This document shows positions 1-11,466 of a stretch of 64,000 bases of DNA, one piece after another. Made by a program: the position numbers and the translations under genes. Position 1 is the stretch's first letter. Every line of letters begins with the position of its first letter. The DNA comes from Ooceraea biroi (Eukaryota > Arthropoda > Insecta > Hymenoptera > Formicidae), in NCBI RefSeq assembly GCF_003672135.1, contig NC_039506.1, positions 23,220,497-23,284,496 on the forward strand, read 5' to 3'. Under the pieces are notes generated by a model that was given only the letters and a program-made list of their open reading frames with translations, had not been told where the DNA came from and ran no database searches.

Positions 1-1384
1 GTCAATAACCATAGTAAAACTCAACAATTATTTATAAAACTGTTTATTCTGTTAAATCATTGCTTCAACATTATTTCATCCCAAATATGCGTTTTATTAA
101 TTGTTCTTTTAATATCTTGCTTATTTTGGCGATGCGTTTTCATGAAAATGTTTCTATCACATGTTTACATTACGTATATCATATGTGATGCGTTGTATAA
201 AATTTTTTTATCTTCTACTTCAATTTTCCTCTTTCTACTTTAATAATGAACTGTTTTGGCATTAACAACGTGACCTCATATTTCGTAATACTTCCTTCTC
301 GGTACTTCTCGTCACACCTTTCAACATCCTTTCGCTCGATGACCTCAATTACATCAGCTATTCGTGAACGGTTAAACACTTCCCGTATAATTATTTATAC
401 ATGAAAGATAATTATGTGCATTTTACATCATAAACCCAAGATATCAAACAAAAAACGATCAAAGATTAAAATACGAAGAAAATCTTTCCTGGAAGGTATT
501 AACGCTGATAAAATTATCGCACACTCTGATCTGGTTAAAATATCTGTCACACGCAACAAAATTGTAAAAAAAGTATAGAGAAATTTCTTGTATGCATGTT
601 ATATTTTAATATCATAAAATTCAAAACATATTTGTACAAACAAGACACTAATTACTTGCTCTAATATATCAAGCGACGCGGTAGCGTCGCGACGCCAAGT
701 ACATAATAAAAAATAAGGTTCCGAACAATGAGAGTCACTGCATAAACATCGAGCGTTACAAAGTTCAGTGCATAGACGTCGAGCGCTACCGCATAGCTTA
801 TCTGGAATTCATTATTGTAATTAGGTTAACTGCACAATAAGTTAACTAACTTAATGAGATTTAAGTGAAATTATATGACTTTATTATTTAATAATCTCTT
901 TACAAAGAAAACTCTCTATTAAATCAAGAAACAAATGGGAAACGAATAATAAAAAAAAATCGCGACACTAGCGCTGCACATCGGCATAAACTAAATCTTA
1001 TATAGACAAAACTCAAACTAAATATAAATTTGAATGCATGCAATAACTTTGTTTAACATTCATATCATTTGACAGGTCACATAAACTTGTGATGAAAATA
1101 ATTCAGGAACTACAGCCGTTATCAAAAATCTAACGGCACTTTTATTATATAATATGGGTGCAAGCTTTCGATTGCGACCAATTTGAATAAGAATGATACA
1201 GTCAGTCCTGAGATATTGTAATCGTTATGTTAAAATTGTGACGTTCCGTTTTCCATTTCCGTGGGATTTCAGACCACTCACGTACATATGTTCACACATA
1301 CACATATAAAGCGATTTTGTCACTCAAGCTGCCGTTCACACATGCATGATTTAATTTATTATAAATTAAAACTGATTTTAATAC
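1..1384. other. AT-rich gene-free flank with three copies of a short motif
   Basis: No reading frame here resembles a protein. The DNA is AT-rich. A motif of about 25 bp of the form GCATA-ACGTCGAGCGCTACC occurs near 742 and 772 and once more near 1984, beyond the foldback array. An inverted-looking relative (GCGGTAGCGTCGCGACG) sits near 677. These copies bracket the array at 1552-1930, so they may belong to the same repetitive unit. The stretch near 690 (ACGCCAAGTACATAA) and near 1003 (ACAAAACTCAAACTAAATAT) resembles pieces of the inverted-repeat element at 2237-2800. Nothing else is supported. Confidence 0.5.
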
Positions 1385-1387
1385 TTG

Positions 1388-1545
1388 GATAATGTTTTAT
1401 TTTAAGATAAATATATAAATTGCAAATACTATAAAAAAAATTATTAAAAAATTATTTAAAAAATTATTAAAAATTATTAAAAAATATGATACATAGGAAA
1501 TGTTTTATTTCACGATAAAGACATAAATTGCAAATAATTGCAAGC
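1388..1545 (+). repeat. Two-copy imperfect direct repeat
   Basis: A segment of about 40 bp beginning AATGTTTTATTT and ending AAATTGCAAATA occurs at about 1391-1430 and again at about 1500-1540. The two copies differ at a few positions. An A/T-only stretch of ATTATTAAAAA units lies between them. The second copy abuts the GAC/GTC foldback array. Function is unknown; it looks like a local duplication. Confidence 0.6.
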
Positions 1546-1551
1546 AACATC

Positions 1552-1930
1552 ATCGACGACGACGACGATGACGTTGCACCACGTCGATGACGACAACAAC
1601 GATGACGACGTTGCACCACATCGACGACGACGACAACGACGACGATGACGTTGCACGACGACGACGACGACGACAACAACGACGACGACGTTGCACCACA
1701 TCGACGACGACGACAACGATGACGATGACGTTGCACCATGTCAACGACGACGACGATGACGTTGATGTGGTGCAACGTCGTCGTCGTTGTTATCGTCGTC
1801 GTTGACGTGGTGCAACGTCGTCGTTGTCATCGACGTAGTGCAACGTCGTCATCGTCATCGACGTGGTGCAACGTCATCGTCGTCGTCGTTGTCGTCGTTG
1901 TTGTCGCCGTCATCGACGTGGTGTAACGTC
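1552..1930. repeat. Foldback array of GAC/GTC trinucleotide-rich minisatellite
   Basis: The left half (about 1552-1755) is built of degenerate units of about 37-41 bp. Each is a GAC/GAT/AAC trinucleotide run punctuated by GTTGCACCAC, seen near 1573, 1610, 1651 (variant), 1690 and 1729. The right half (about 1764-1925) is made of the reverse complement, GTC runs punctuated by GTGGTGCAAC near 1767, 1808, 1836, 1863 and 1918. The two halves therefore form an inverted pair with almost no spacer. Because the period is close to a multiple of three and stops are rare, several frames stay open on both strands (poly-Asp/Thr/Arg or Ser/Val). These are composition artefacts, not genes. Confidence 0.85.
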
Positions 1931-2236
1931 ATATTAGTTAGTGAGAAAGGGATTGACTGCAACAATACCACGAATTTCATTGCATAACGTCGAGCGCTAC
2001 CACATTCATTGCATAAAATTATAAAACTCATAAAAATGATTTATGTGAAAGTAAAGCTATATTGCTATATAAGCTATATTAATAAAACTTATTACAAATT
2101 GCATCGGAACGATGTACGTGTTAGCATGCAAAATAATTGATAATAAAACATATAAAAAGAAATTATGTAATACTAATTATATGTTCAAAAGAATGTAAAA
2201 CTAAAATATAGTCAAATTTTTTAAATTTACAAAAAA

Positions 2237-2800
2237 GAGTGAGATCCCTAAAAAACCTTTTTAAAAAAAGAAAAAATATATACGCCAAATACATAAAAAC
2301 TCCCAACTTGTCAAAACTCAAAACTAAATATGAAATCAATAATTAATTAGCCAAGTATCTAGAAGCAGTTTGAGTATTTTACCCAAACGTTTTCCATGCA
2401 TACTCTCTTATCGCATGACGACATTGAAGTACTTGGCGTGCCCGAATCACATTAAAACGTCCTGTCCTACCTATAAGAGACACAAAATCATTTGCGAGTC
2501 ATTATTGAAAATCATGAAGATACAAGATACAATACAAATCAAGATATTGTAAAAATTTACAAGAATACATGACCACTGCGATTCGGGCACGCCAAGTACT
2601 TCAATGTCGTCATGCGATAAGAGAGTATGCATGGAAAACGTTTGGGTAAAATACTCAAACTACTTCTAGATACTTGGCTAATTAATTATTGATTTCATAT
2701 TTAGTTTTGAGTTTTGACAAGTTGGGAGTCTTTATGTACTTGGCGTATATATTTACAAAAAAAATTTTTAAAAAGGTTTTTTAGGGATAAATCTTTACTC
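2237..2800. mobile_element. Long-armed inverted-repeat (foldback/MITE) element
   Basis: Arms of about 210-220 bp (2237-2450 and 2578-2800) are near-perfect reverse complements, for example GCATGACGACATTGAAGTAC in the left arm and its complement in the right. The centre is about 127 bp of unrelated sequence. The outermost bases read GAGT...ATCCCTAAAAAACC on the left, and the same motif inverted on the right with a small indel. No transposase frame is present, so this is a non-autonomous element. I could not identify a clear target-site duplication, so the superfamily is not assigned. High arm identity suggests a fairly recent insertion or gene conversion between the arms. Confidence 0.85.
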
Positions 2801-5180
2801 TAGTTATGAATACATCTCAGTCGTGTGATACGATATGTGTTTGTGCGTGCATATATACGCATTGCATTCAATAATATTATATATTATTCCTAAACGTTTC
2901 CTGGTGTCAATTCGATATGCGCGATACAAGAGAGAGATACGTATCGATGTGACTGAAAATTGCGACTTTACGGTGTTCTTCGGGGTACAGAATGTATTCA
3001 CGGAGCATCAACCGCGACATAATGAATGATGCGTGGAACGAAATTGTTTGCTCACCGAACTTACGTCATTTATCACGAAGTGCTTATCCTGCTACTTTCC
3101 TCGGTTCGGTTCGCTCCTCCTGCTCGGCAAAAGAACTAATTCGTATAAATCGCTGTTTTCTTTACGCAATGCACGCGCTCTCCTTCTCACTGTCAGGAGC
3201 GTTCATTTTCATGATTGATAATGATCCGGCGAGAAGCGAGCCACAGGTTACACGCGAACTTCGTCATTAGACACGTGTATAATCACCTAATCATTAATCA
3301 CGTGCGATTTTCTTTTTTTTCCGCCAGACGCTGCGCGCCCCGAGACCGACGATCCTCGAAATCCGCTTAATCCGCTATTCATTCCCGCTTTATTAATAAA
3401 GACAGTATTACACGCGGCACGAACAAACATTCCGAATCAGGAGCGTTTATGTCCGAGTGAAGCCCTCGATTATCTACGCGCGTATCTACAATTAATCGCG
3501 AGGGATTACTTATCAGAGATTTCATATCCGGTGCATGGATTACGCTCGACGAGCTATTAACTCGCGCGATTGGACGTCAGTGTTCTCACATTAATATTTC
3601 CAGTAAATAAGAGCATCATATGAACGGGAAAACTCGCCGAACAGTCGCACAGTACGATGACTGTGTTTATGAAATAAATTTCACAGGTGCGCGCGAACGT
3701 ATAATTCAATCCGAAGGAGCATGTAATGCGTTCCAACTGACCGCGAGCGCCCGGACGCGGATGCGTGGCACTCTTAGCGCAACCGGCCGATAAACTCGCG
3801 GATTAATTGGGAATTAATGCTAATGAGGACAATCGACCGGCGTCTCGCAAGACAGCCATACCTGGATACGTGGATCCCATAAAGTACCAAGTAATCTTGA
3901 AAAGGGCACAAGTAAAAGTAGAAACGCGAGTCTGCAAAGTGAGGCAAACTCGCGCACTCAAGGTCATTGCAAGTGCGCGCGCGCACGTACGCATGCGCTG
4001 TAACGTGAAAAAGTTGAACGTTACTATGTTGCTCTCGTTATGTTACACTATCGATATGAAAAAAAAAGAAAAATGCAGAAAGAAAATTGCATAATGACAG
4101 AGCGTATATCTTGATTCTCGAGAGACACGACACTTGATTTAACAGTTTAATGACAGCGCCGGGAAGGACATTTCGCCGCCGTTCCGCCGCAGAATCCATT
4201 TTCCGCAAGAAGCAATATAGGCACGCCCCTTGATTATCGCGAGCAGATGAGTGGTTGGTGGAAAAGTGGAGGAGTGTCGCGTCCTGCGTCCACTCGCCGA
4301 AGGACGTTCGTCGGAAGGTCTGCCTGTCGCGTATTGATCTTATTACTTAGTAATTGCTCTCATCGTTCACCATTTGCACCTGCTCCGATACCGCGTGTAT
4401 CTGTAGACGCGATTGTTGCTACCCACACACAGCCGCACCGCCCGCCCGCCCGGCCGCGTCACGTATTCATCCTAATTGCCACATTTCTTCTTCTCGTTTT
4501 TTATCTCCTCTCGTGAGAGCATCCCGCAATCTCCTGTAGGCGTCATTATCATCATTCCGTCAGACACTGTTGTGGGCTCGGGTAGATGTTTCATCCGTAT
4601 TCTAACCAGGACTAGCTACAGTGGTCAATTAAGCCGACCTAATTATAAAATGTTATTTTAATGCGGCGAGCATATCGATAAGATCTTTCTATCAACATTT
4701 CGCTTCGTAAATTGAATCTCTGTGCTGATAAACATTCGGTAATAATAACTCAGTATGATTAGTACAAGAACTTATTTTTAATTAGCTCTTTATTAGATTA
4801 TTGCTTACGAAATATTCATGTTTCATTATTAAAAATTTGTTGTTCCTCTAGTAACGTACTTTCTATTCTATTCTGCAATGGTGTGTACACGATCATCATC
4901 GGATATCATTTATTTTATATTACATGTCTAAAAGATTTTATCTCACTTTTTCAGTTTGTAAAAACTATTTACACATTTCCTCGCGTCGTACGTGTTTCAT
5001 ATTGATGTTTAAATTGAGCAATGGATGATGAAAAAATCCGCATAATTTTTTTATAACAGATTTTTTTATAAGTCCAAACTTGGACATGTGGTCGCGGGAG
5101 GAATTCGAAATATTAATGAAACATTCGAGGTCATTATAAATGCTCAATATTGGTCCGAAAAATTATTTGCAGTTTATTTG
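2801..5180. other. Gene-free interval
   Basis: All open frames here are short and lack recognisable domains or codon-usage coherence. The part from about 3.3 to 4.6 kb is richer in CpG than its surroundings and contains short runs of GCGCGC. I see no RNA gene, no transposase and no credible exon. It may be intergenic or the 5' non-coding part of a neighbouring gene. Confidence 0.4.
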
Positions 5181-5685
5181 CTACACAGTTGGAAAATTTG
5201 TGTTTTCTTGTTCAAAATATGCTGGTTAACATTTTTGTGTTAAATATTTAACACATTCATGTGTTAATTTAACGTTGCTGTTGTGTTAATTCAACTCAAG
5301 TGTTAAATTTTTAAAACAACTAAAAAAAAGTGTAAAAATTACACATTGTGCACCTATTTTTAATTTTACACAATAAATATGTTCCGTATTATTAGTGACA
5401 AGTTTTATCTGTTAAAATTTACAGAAAACTATGTTGAGAGTATAGATGTATGTAAAAATAACTTTTTTTTCGAGTTAATTTTATCATTAAAAATATGTTG
5501 ATTTTACACAAAATTTATTTCAAATTACTTCGCAGTTTGCATTCATTTTGGGTTAAAATATTAACATAATATTAGTGTCACCATTTAACATATCCATATT
5601 ATGTTAAATTAACACAAAAATTTATGTGAACCGTTTGGGACATGTGATATCTGTTAAATTTAACACAAATTTTTCACCTGTGTAG
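5181..5685. mobile_element. Mariner-type MITE with TGTTAAATTTAACA-rich interior
   Basis: The left terminus CTACACAGTTGGAAAATTTG and the right terminus, read inverted (CTACACAGGTGAAAAATTTG), form a terminal inverted repeat of about 24 bp. A TA dinucleotide lies at both ends (CTA|CACAG...CTGTG|TAG), as expected for Tc1/mariner-like target sites. The roughly 500-bp interior is AT-rich and repeatedly carries the palindromic words TGTTAAAT and ATTTAACA. No transposase is encoded. Superfamily assignment rests only on the TA sites. Confidence 0.7.
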
Positions 5686-8600
5686 ATGATTTAGTGTGTT
5701 TTATAATGACGTAATACATCCACGCTACCGCGTTATTCTCTCTTGCTGAGTATCACCGAGGAAAGAGGGACTCGAGGAAACAATTAAATTCTGTGATCAG
5801 ATAGCGCCGCGAGTATCCTCTGGAAAATATATTCCGTGCTCGGATTGTGTCTAGCACAGCCGGAATAGCAAAGTATAGACTGCCGGGGCGGAAGTCGCGT
5901 TCAGGTAAACCTAGGGCGATTCGACATCTAGAAGACATCCGTGTGTTCGGTATAACAAAGGATCTTACAATTAGTCTTGGCCATAGATTAGACTCGAGTA
6001 AATCGATTTTACATAATTAATGATATTTGTCAGCGCATATATACGTCGATAGTCATTATAAAGCGGAAAGTATTATATGGAGCTTGATTGTGTAGTTCCG
6101 GCGATGAAATTACATGCCTGGGGAATGAAATTACATTACTACATTGAATCATTTAATGTTTGAAAAAATAATGATCTCAACATAAATTAAAAATGTAAAT
6201 AAATGTTTAATCTCCTGATATGTACAAACAGTATAGTCTTTTAAATTTTCTGCTAAATTAAAAACTCATATATTTTCTTTTTTATATTTACAACTTTTAT
6301 ATTCATACAGAAATTATTTTATATATATAGATTTTTTTATTGTAATCAATATATCCATGTGTGGTAATTTAATTACGTAATTTAAATAATAAGGCATAAC
6401 GATCTGGTAAATGCTTAATGATTTCTGTAGAACGATGATGGGCTCGTGAATAGAAGGAATTTCATGGGAGAAAAATGTGCATAATGTGCATCGTTACGAT
6501 TCGCGGAATGCAGATCAAAAAAGTGCACAATGGGCGGTAACGACACGTGCGAACACTTTATACGCCATGCTTTACACGGTGTATCGAGCCGTAAAATTAT
6601 TTAAATAATCGCGCGATTATACTTCATGGCACGTCAACGTACCTGCCTCAAGGATTACCGAAAACTCATGCGTAACGGTAGTTCTCGATGTGCATAATTC
6701 GTATGTGACATGACGTTATAAATAATTCATCACTTCTTCGCAGCATCCCGTGTCGATATTCCGTGAAGTAAGAAAGTTCCACAACAGGAAGCGAAATTTA
6801 ATATACCTGTTCCAACGGTTATTCTCTAATTTTATTTGAACATACTCTCGCCAAAAATATGTTAATGTTGTCAAAAATGACATTATTTAAAAGTACAGAT
6901 TAATACAAAATATAAAATATTTTGTCATAAAGTATTTATCAGTTAATCGTTTTTCCTGAAATTACAGAGTTCCCAAGATAATTAATGCGTCTGTTGTAAT
7001 AAAAATAATTTCATATAATTTATAAAAATCGAACAAAAAATCAACTGAGTTTTTCAAAAATTTTTTAAAATTTTAACAATGTTAAAATAATTTTTAATGG
7101 CTTAATACACAATACATATTAAAGGTACATATATTAAAAGATATTTACTAAAACAGATATACTAAATATATCAAATAATATATTAAAAGATATTTACATA
7201 CATTCGTTTCAAACCAAATATAAAGATTAGCCATTATATCAAGAGAACGATAGTGTATTGTAATTCCAAGTTCGAACTTGAATCTTGAAATCTCGCTTCC
7301 TGGATGTCTTCCCGATTCCTTCTTCGTCTGCGTGTGATTCGTCTGTCTGTCCTCAAACTAACCGCTCAGGTTCTCCGTGAAAGTCGGTACGCACGATCGA
7401 TTGAATACGCGCAATCTATTACCCGTGACAACGACGAACGGTAGCGCAGATGTAAACGATGCCGCGAGAGAGACACCGAATTCCAAAGGCGGCTGTCGCT
7501 CTTAAAGGAAATCGCTCCCCTGCGATTTGTAGTCATTCAGCTAGCGAGACTCGCCTCCTTGACATACCGTGATACCGGATTATATTGCTGTCGTTAGACG
7601 CGCCTCTTATCTGTCACGCGATTCTCTTTGCCTTTCGTGTTTGCGGCTTGTCCATCTTAAATAAAATTGCTGCTATACACATATACTTGCAAAATTAATG
7701 TCTTTTATTACTTATATCTATTAAGGAAAATTCAAACGAAAGACAGCTATTCTTTTAATGCGTGGAGTTTTAATACGGAATCAAACGAATGTACCGTAAT
7801 GATTGGCCAATTAGCAAATGAAATATAATTATCAAGCATAGATATTCTTTATCGCGCAATGTGCAAAATGACCTTGTAAGAGCAGACGAGAAATCGCAAA
7901 TAGCTATGATCAGTTTAGATAACTCAGTAAATACGATATGTATGTGTATACCGTAATGTACATATTATATCGATATTATCGATATAAATGCGATATGATA
8001 AGTTTTTACAGTTAGACTTAATCGTTTTTCCATCATATATATTCTCTGTACAATTTTAAGGTTTTATAACAATTTTTAATTATTGAATAGAGAATTATGT
8101 TATTGTATTAGATAATATCAAAAATCGTGCATCTCAATAGATACATATACAATATAAAACACTGTAAATAAAATATTAATACTATATCAAATGTCAAATT
8201 ATACTGTAGGTATAAACATTATCGAAACATTATCGAAAAATAAAGAAAATTATTTAAATACAAATCGAATTTGGAATACAAAAGTGAAATGCTTGACTTG
8301 TATTATTTATTTATAATAGAACAAAAGCCCAACTTTATATATAACTTTTTGATTTTATTTCACTAATCACATTATAGTTACACATAATTACGACGTATTC
8401 TATTCTCGCAAAATTTATCCTTGTCACGTTTGCAGAAAGCTTTGCTTCGCGAAGCATTGCATAGAGCCATCAGGGCGTGCCAATCCGATCGCGACCGAAC
8501 ACCGTTCACCCGCTAGGCATAATAGTCCAGTCGGATCTAGGAAGTTGGCAGGGAAAGTACCGAGGAGGGCATCAACTAGATCTTCATCGGGAAGCTATGT

Positions 8601-10992
8601 GCTTCATCTGCTCTATGCTGCTTTAATCCTCGGCGATCTCTGCACCGGTCGCTGTTCCTTCGTCGATTTCCCTTGAGTCTCGATCGGCGGAATTGTAAAC
8701 CGCTAATGATCGCTGATGATCAGTGATTTACCGAGAGCTGGCGGCTCGCGTGTAATCGTAGCGTGGCGCATACTCGCCGCGGTAGGCAAAAGCAACCGGA
8801 ATGGAATCACCGTTATCGTGTGTGCGCGCGCGTACTTGCCGGAACGTCACCCCGCGTGCCTCTCTTTTATCAAGTGACGTAATCTACCCCGCGTTGATTA
8901 AGAACTTTCGATCCTGTTGTACAATCCTATGTCGTCCGTCATAGTAAGTGCGAGTATTATATGAGCTGCTCATTTGCCAAATCGATTACTCCACAAAACA
9001 AAAATTAGAGAAATTGATAAAATAATATACATTCTTTTTTAAAATTCCTTCTAAAATTTAAATTCAAATAAACATTGTAGAATGTTAAACCTAATTATTA
9101 AGGAAATTTATTTTAAATATAAAAAGTTAAGCAAATTAATCAAGTGCTTTGGCATTAAAATTTTAAAAACTTCAAAAAGTAGAATTTGGCCTATGAACGG
9201 CTTATATAATCGTAACTGATATCATGTTGTCCGTGAGATATTATACCTTAAAAAATGTATAAAAAATAATTCTTGAATGATTGAATTTGCGTTATTAAGT
9301 ATCGACGTATACTTCGACTATACATCGCGACTCAAATCAACATTTGCGAACAATAACGATTGGTGCTTCGCCCAGGTTTGCGTTCCTAGAAGTCTTTGGA
9401 ATGGCTGTAGCAGCGATTGATTCTTTATGGAGGATTAGGCGCACGGCCACTATACTTTATTTAATTTTCTTTTTTTCACAGAATGAGAAATATAAATGCG
9501 CGAATAATCATGAACCGATAATAGTCTCGGATCAGACAGTTAATAATTGATTATAAAATCCATGAAGTAAAATCAGTGAGACTTCCCTAAAAGAGGACTC
9601 GTGCGCTGTTTGATGCAGATCGCGAATCAAGTTGACGGGCTAGAATAAGAGCAATGGGAAAGATATGAGAGGTATAATCCGCAGTGTATGATTACGTGAT
9701 TTTTGTGCTAACTCGTGGGCAAGCTCGTGGAGAGGAGGATAGATACAAGCGGCCTGGAATTATACCGATTAATGCGAAGTGTTCGTAATTACTCCACGAA
9801 CAGACGGCGTATCATTTAACGTTTCGCAGGAAACGTTTTCGTTCTCCCTCGGAGTCCCTGCATGTGCCAAGCGCAAAGGGAGCGAATTAAAATAAGCCGG
9901 CCGAGATCGAAGTACAACGAATTAATGTATTCTATAATAATACATTTCGCCCTCTCGTTCCATTTGCATAAAGATTTTCATACGCGGAATTAAATCCGAC
10001 CGACGTCACTCACCCATCCGATGTGATTCTCGAGGATACGTTTTAACAGCAAAGAGATAAACGGGGTAATAACCGTGCTCATATATAATTGCGGTCTTAA
10101 AGCGGACATTGAAAGATTTCTTTCATTACAAGGATTACATCTTCTGTAGTGGCTGTACATATAGAAATTATATTTACGCGGTACGATCGCTTTCTGGAGT
10201 GCTGTCAATCCGGTTCGCGTTGGCTAGGACAACTAAGAGCTTAACTGCTAATGTATGTGCAACTGATAACATAAACTGATAGCGCTTAGCGAAGAGCGAC
10301 GAATCACGCTACGCATTCGTATTTCCATGTCCATCGTTCATTTGATCGCGTTGTCCCGATCTCACGATACTCTCCAAAAACTCACCGCGGGATGTCAGAG
10401 CTGTCGATTTTTTCTCCGATCATCCGATACTGTTATGCACCGCCAGCACGCATAACGCGATAACTCCACGCGAATATTAATTGATTACCGTAATACGCGA
10501 TCGGCCTCTTCCGTTGTGTCTTTACCGTTGTCCGAACGGTTCGTTTTCGCACGATGAAAATTGGTGGAGCATTATTGCGCAATGCAAACCGCTGGCGCAA
10601 GAGATACGTAATCATTTCGTGAGGGAGCCGTGCATCTTCTCTCATACGAATGTTTGTGTTCCGGACCGACCACACAATTTAATGCCCACATTACTTAGGA
10701 GCTTGATCGCTTCCGACAACAACGAAGTATTCGAGCGAGTAATAGGCAGGCAGCGGGTTAATTTTTGCGTTCGTCGCGGAAAGTGGAAAGCCTGTTATCG
10801 CTATACGAATAGAGGACCACGACCGATCCCGCGTGTTTGATCCTCACAGAAGCCAGAACTCGCAACCGCGCGAGGAACATAATTATTCATCTTGGTTCTC
10901 ATCTTAACACTCCGCGGTAACGGCCACAAATTATTGTAATTCCAACGATCGTAAATTGGCGCGCAATTTACTCCGTTCTTGGTAGCGATGCG
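5686..10992. other. Gene-free interval
   Basis: No coding exon is recognised. Composition alternates between AT-rich blocks (about 6.1-7.2 kb, 7.7-8.4 kb, 9.0-9.3 kb) and CpG-containing blocks (about 7.3-7.6 kb, 8.4-8.9 kb, 10.2-10.9 kb). A reading frame at 10481-10840 starts without ATG and shows no family resemblance. Upstream non-coding or signal-peptide exons of the ZP-domain gene could lie here, but I could not identify one with the right splice phase. Confidence 0.35.
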
Positions 10993-11466
10993 GCAACGCG
11001 CAACAAGGTAGCAGTGCCGAGCAGCAGCAGCAGCAGCTCGAAGAAGAAGAAGCATCTCCATCGATACGCCGAGAAAATAATGTGTCGTCGCGAGTGGCAT
11101 TATTATCAGCGGTGAAACCGGTCACCGAGTGGCCGATTGCCGATTTTATCATTGCGGAAATACAAACGTAAATGACACCCAAACAGTACAAGTGTAGGAA
11201 CGAAAGAAGCTACTGAAGATAGACATAAGGTGACCAATCGGCAACGCGCAACAAGGTAGCAGTGGCGAACAGCAATAGCAGTTCTCCATCGCTGCTACAT
11301 CGAGGAAATAATGTGTCGTTGCGAGTCGGCATTATTATCAGCGGTGAAACCGGTCACCGAGCGGCCGATTGCCGGTTTTATCATTGCGGAAATGTAAACT
11401 GATGAGAATGAGATCCAAAGAGAACAAGTGTAGGGACGATGGAAGCTACTGAAGACAGAAAAAACG
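10993..11466 (+). repeat. Two-copy tandem duplication, period about 248 bp
   Basis: The first copy begins GCAACGCGCAACAAGGTAGC at 10993 and the second begins with the same bases at 11241. Both continue through matching blocks (AAATAATGTGTCGT, CATTATTATCAGCGGTGAAA, CCGGTCACCGAG, TTTTATCATTGCGGAAAT, AGCTACTGAAGA). The copies differ by substitutions and by the first copy's longer CAG/AAG trinucleotide run (11021-11053). No reading frame is conserved between the copies, so this is a non-coding duplication. Confidence 0.88.

Noticed and set aside
1467..1987. Six overlapping open frames encoding poly-Ser/Val/Arg/Asp peptides
   Set aside because: They arise from the GAC/GTC array, which is open in several phases on both strands; none has non-repetitive flanking coding sequence.
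10481..10840. A 119-residue frame on the + strand
   Set aside because: It does not begin with ATG and has no domain or splice context.
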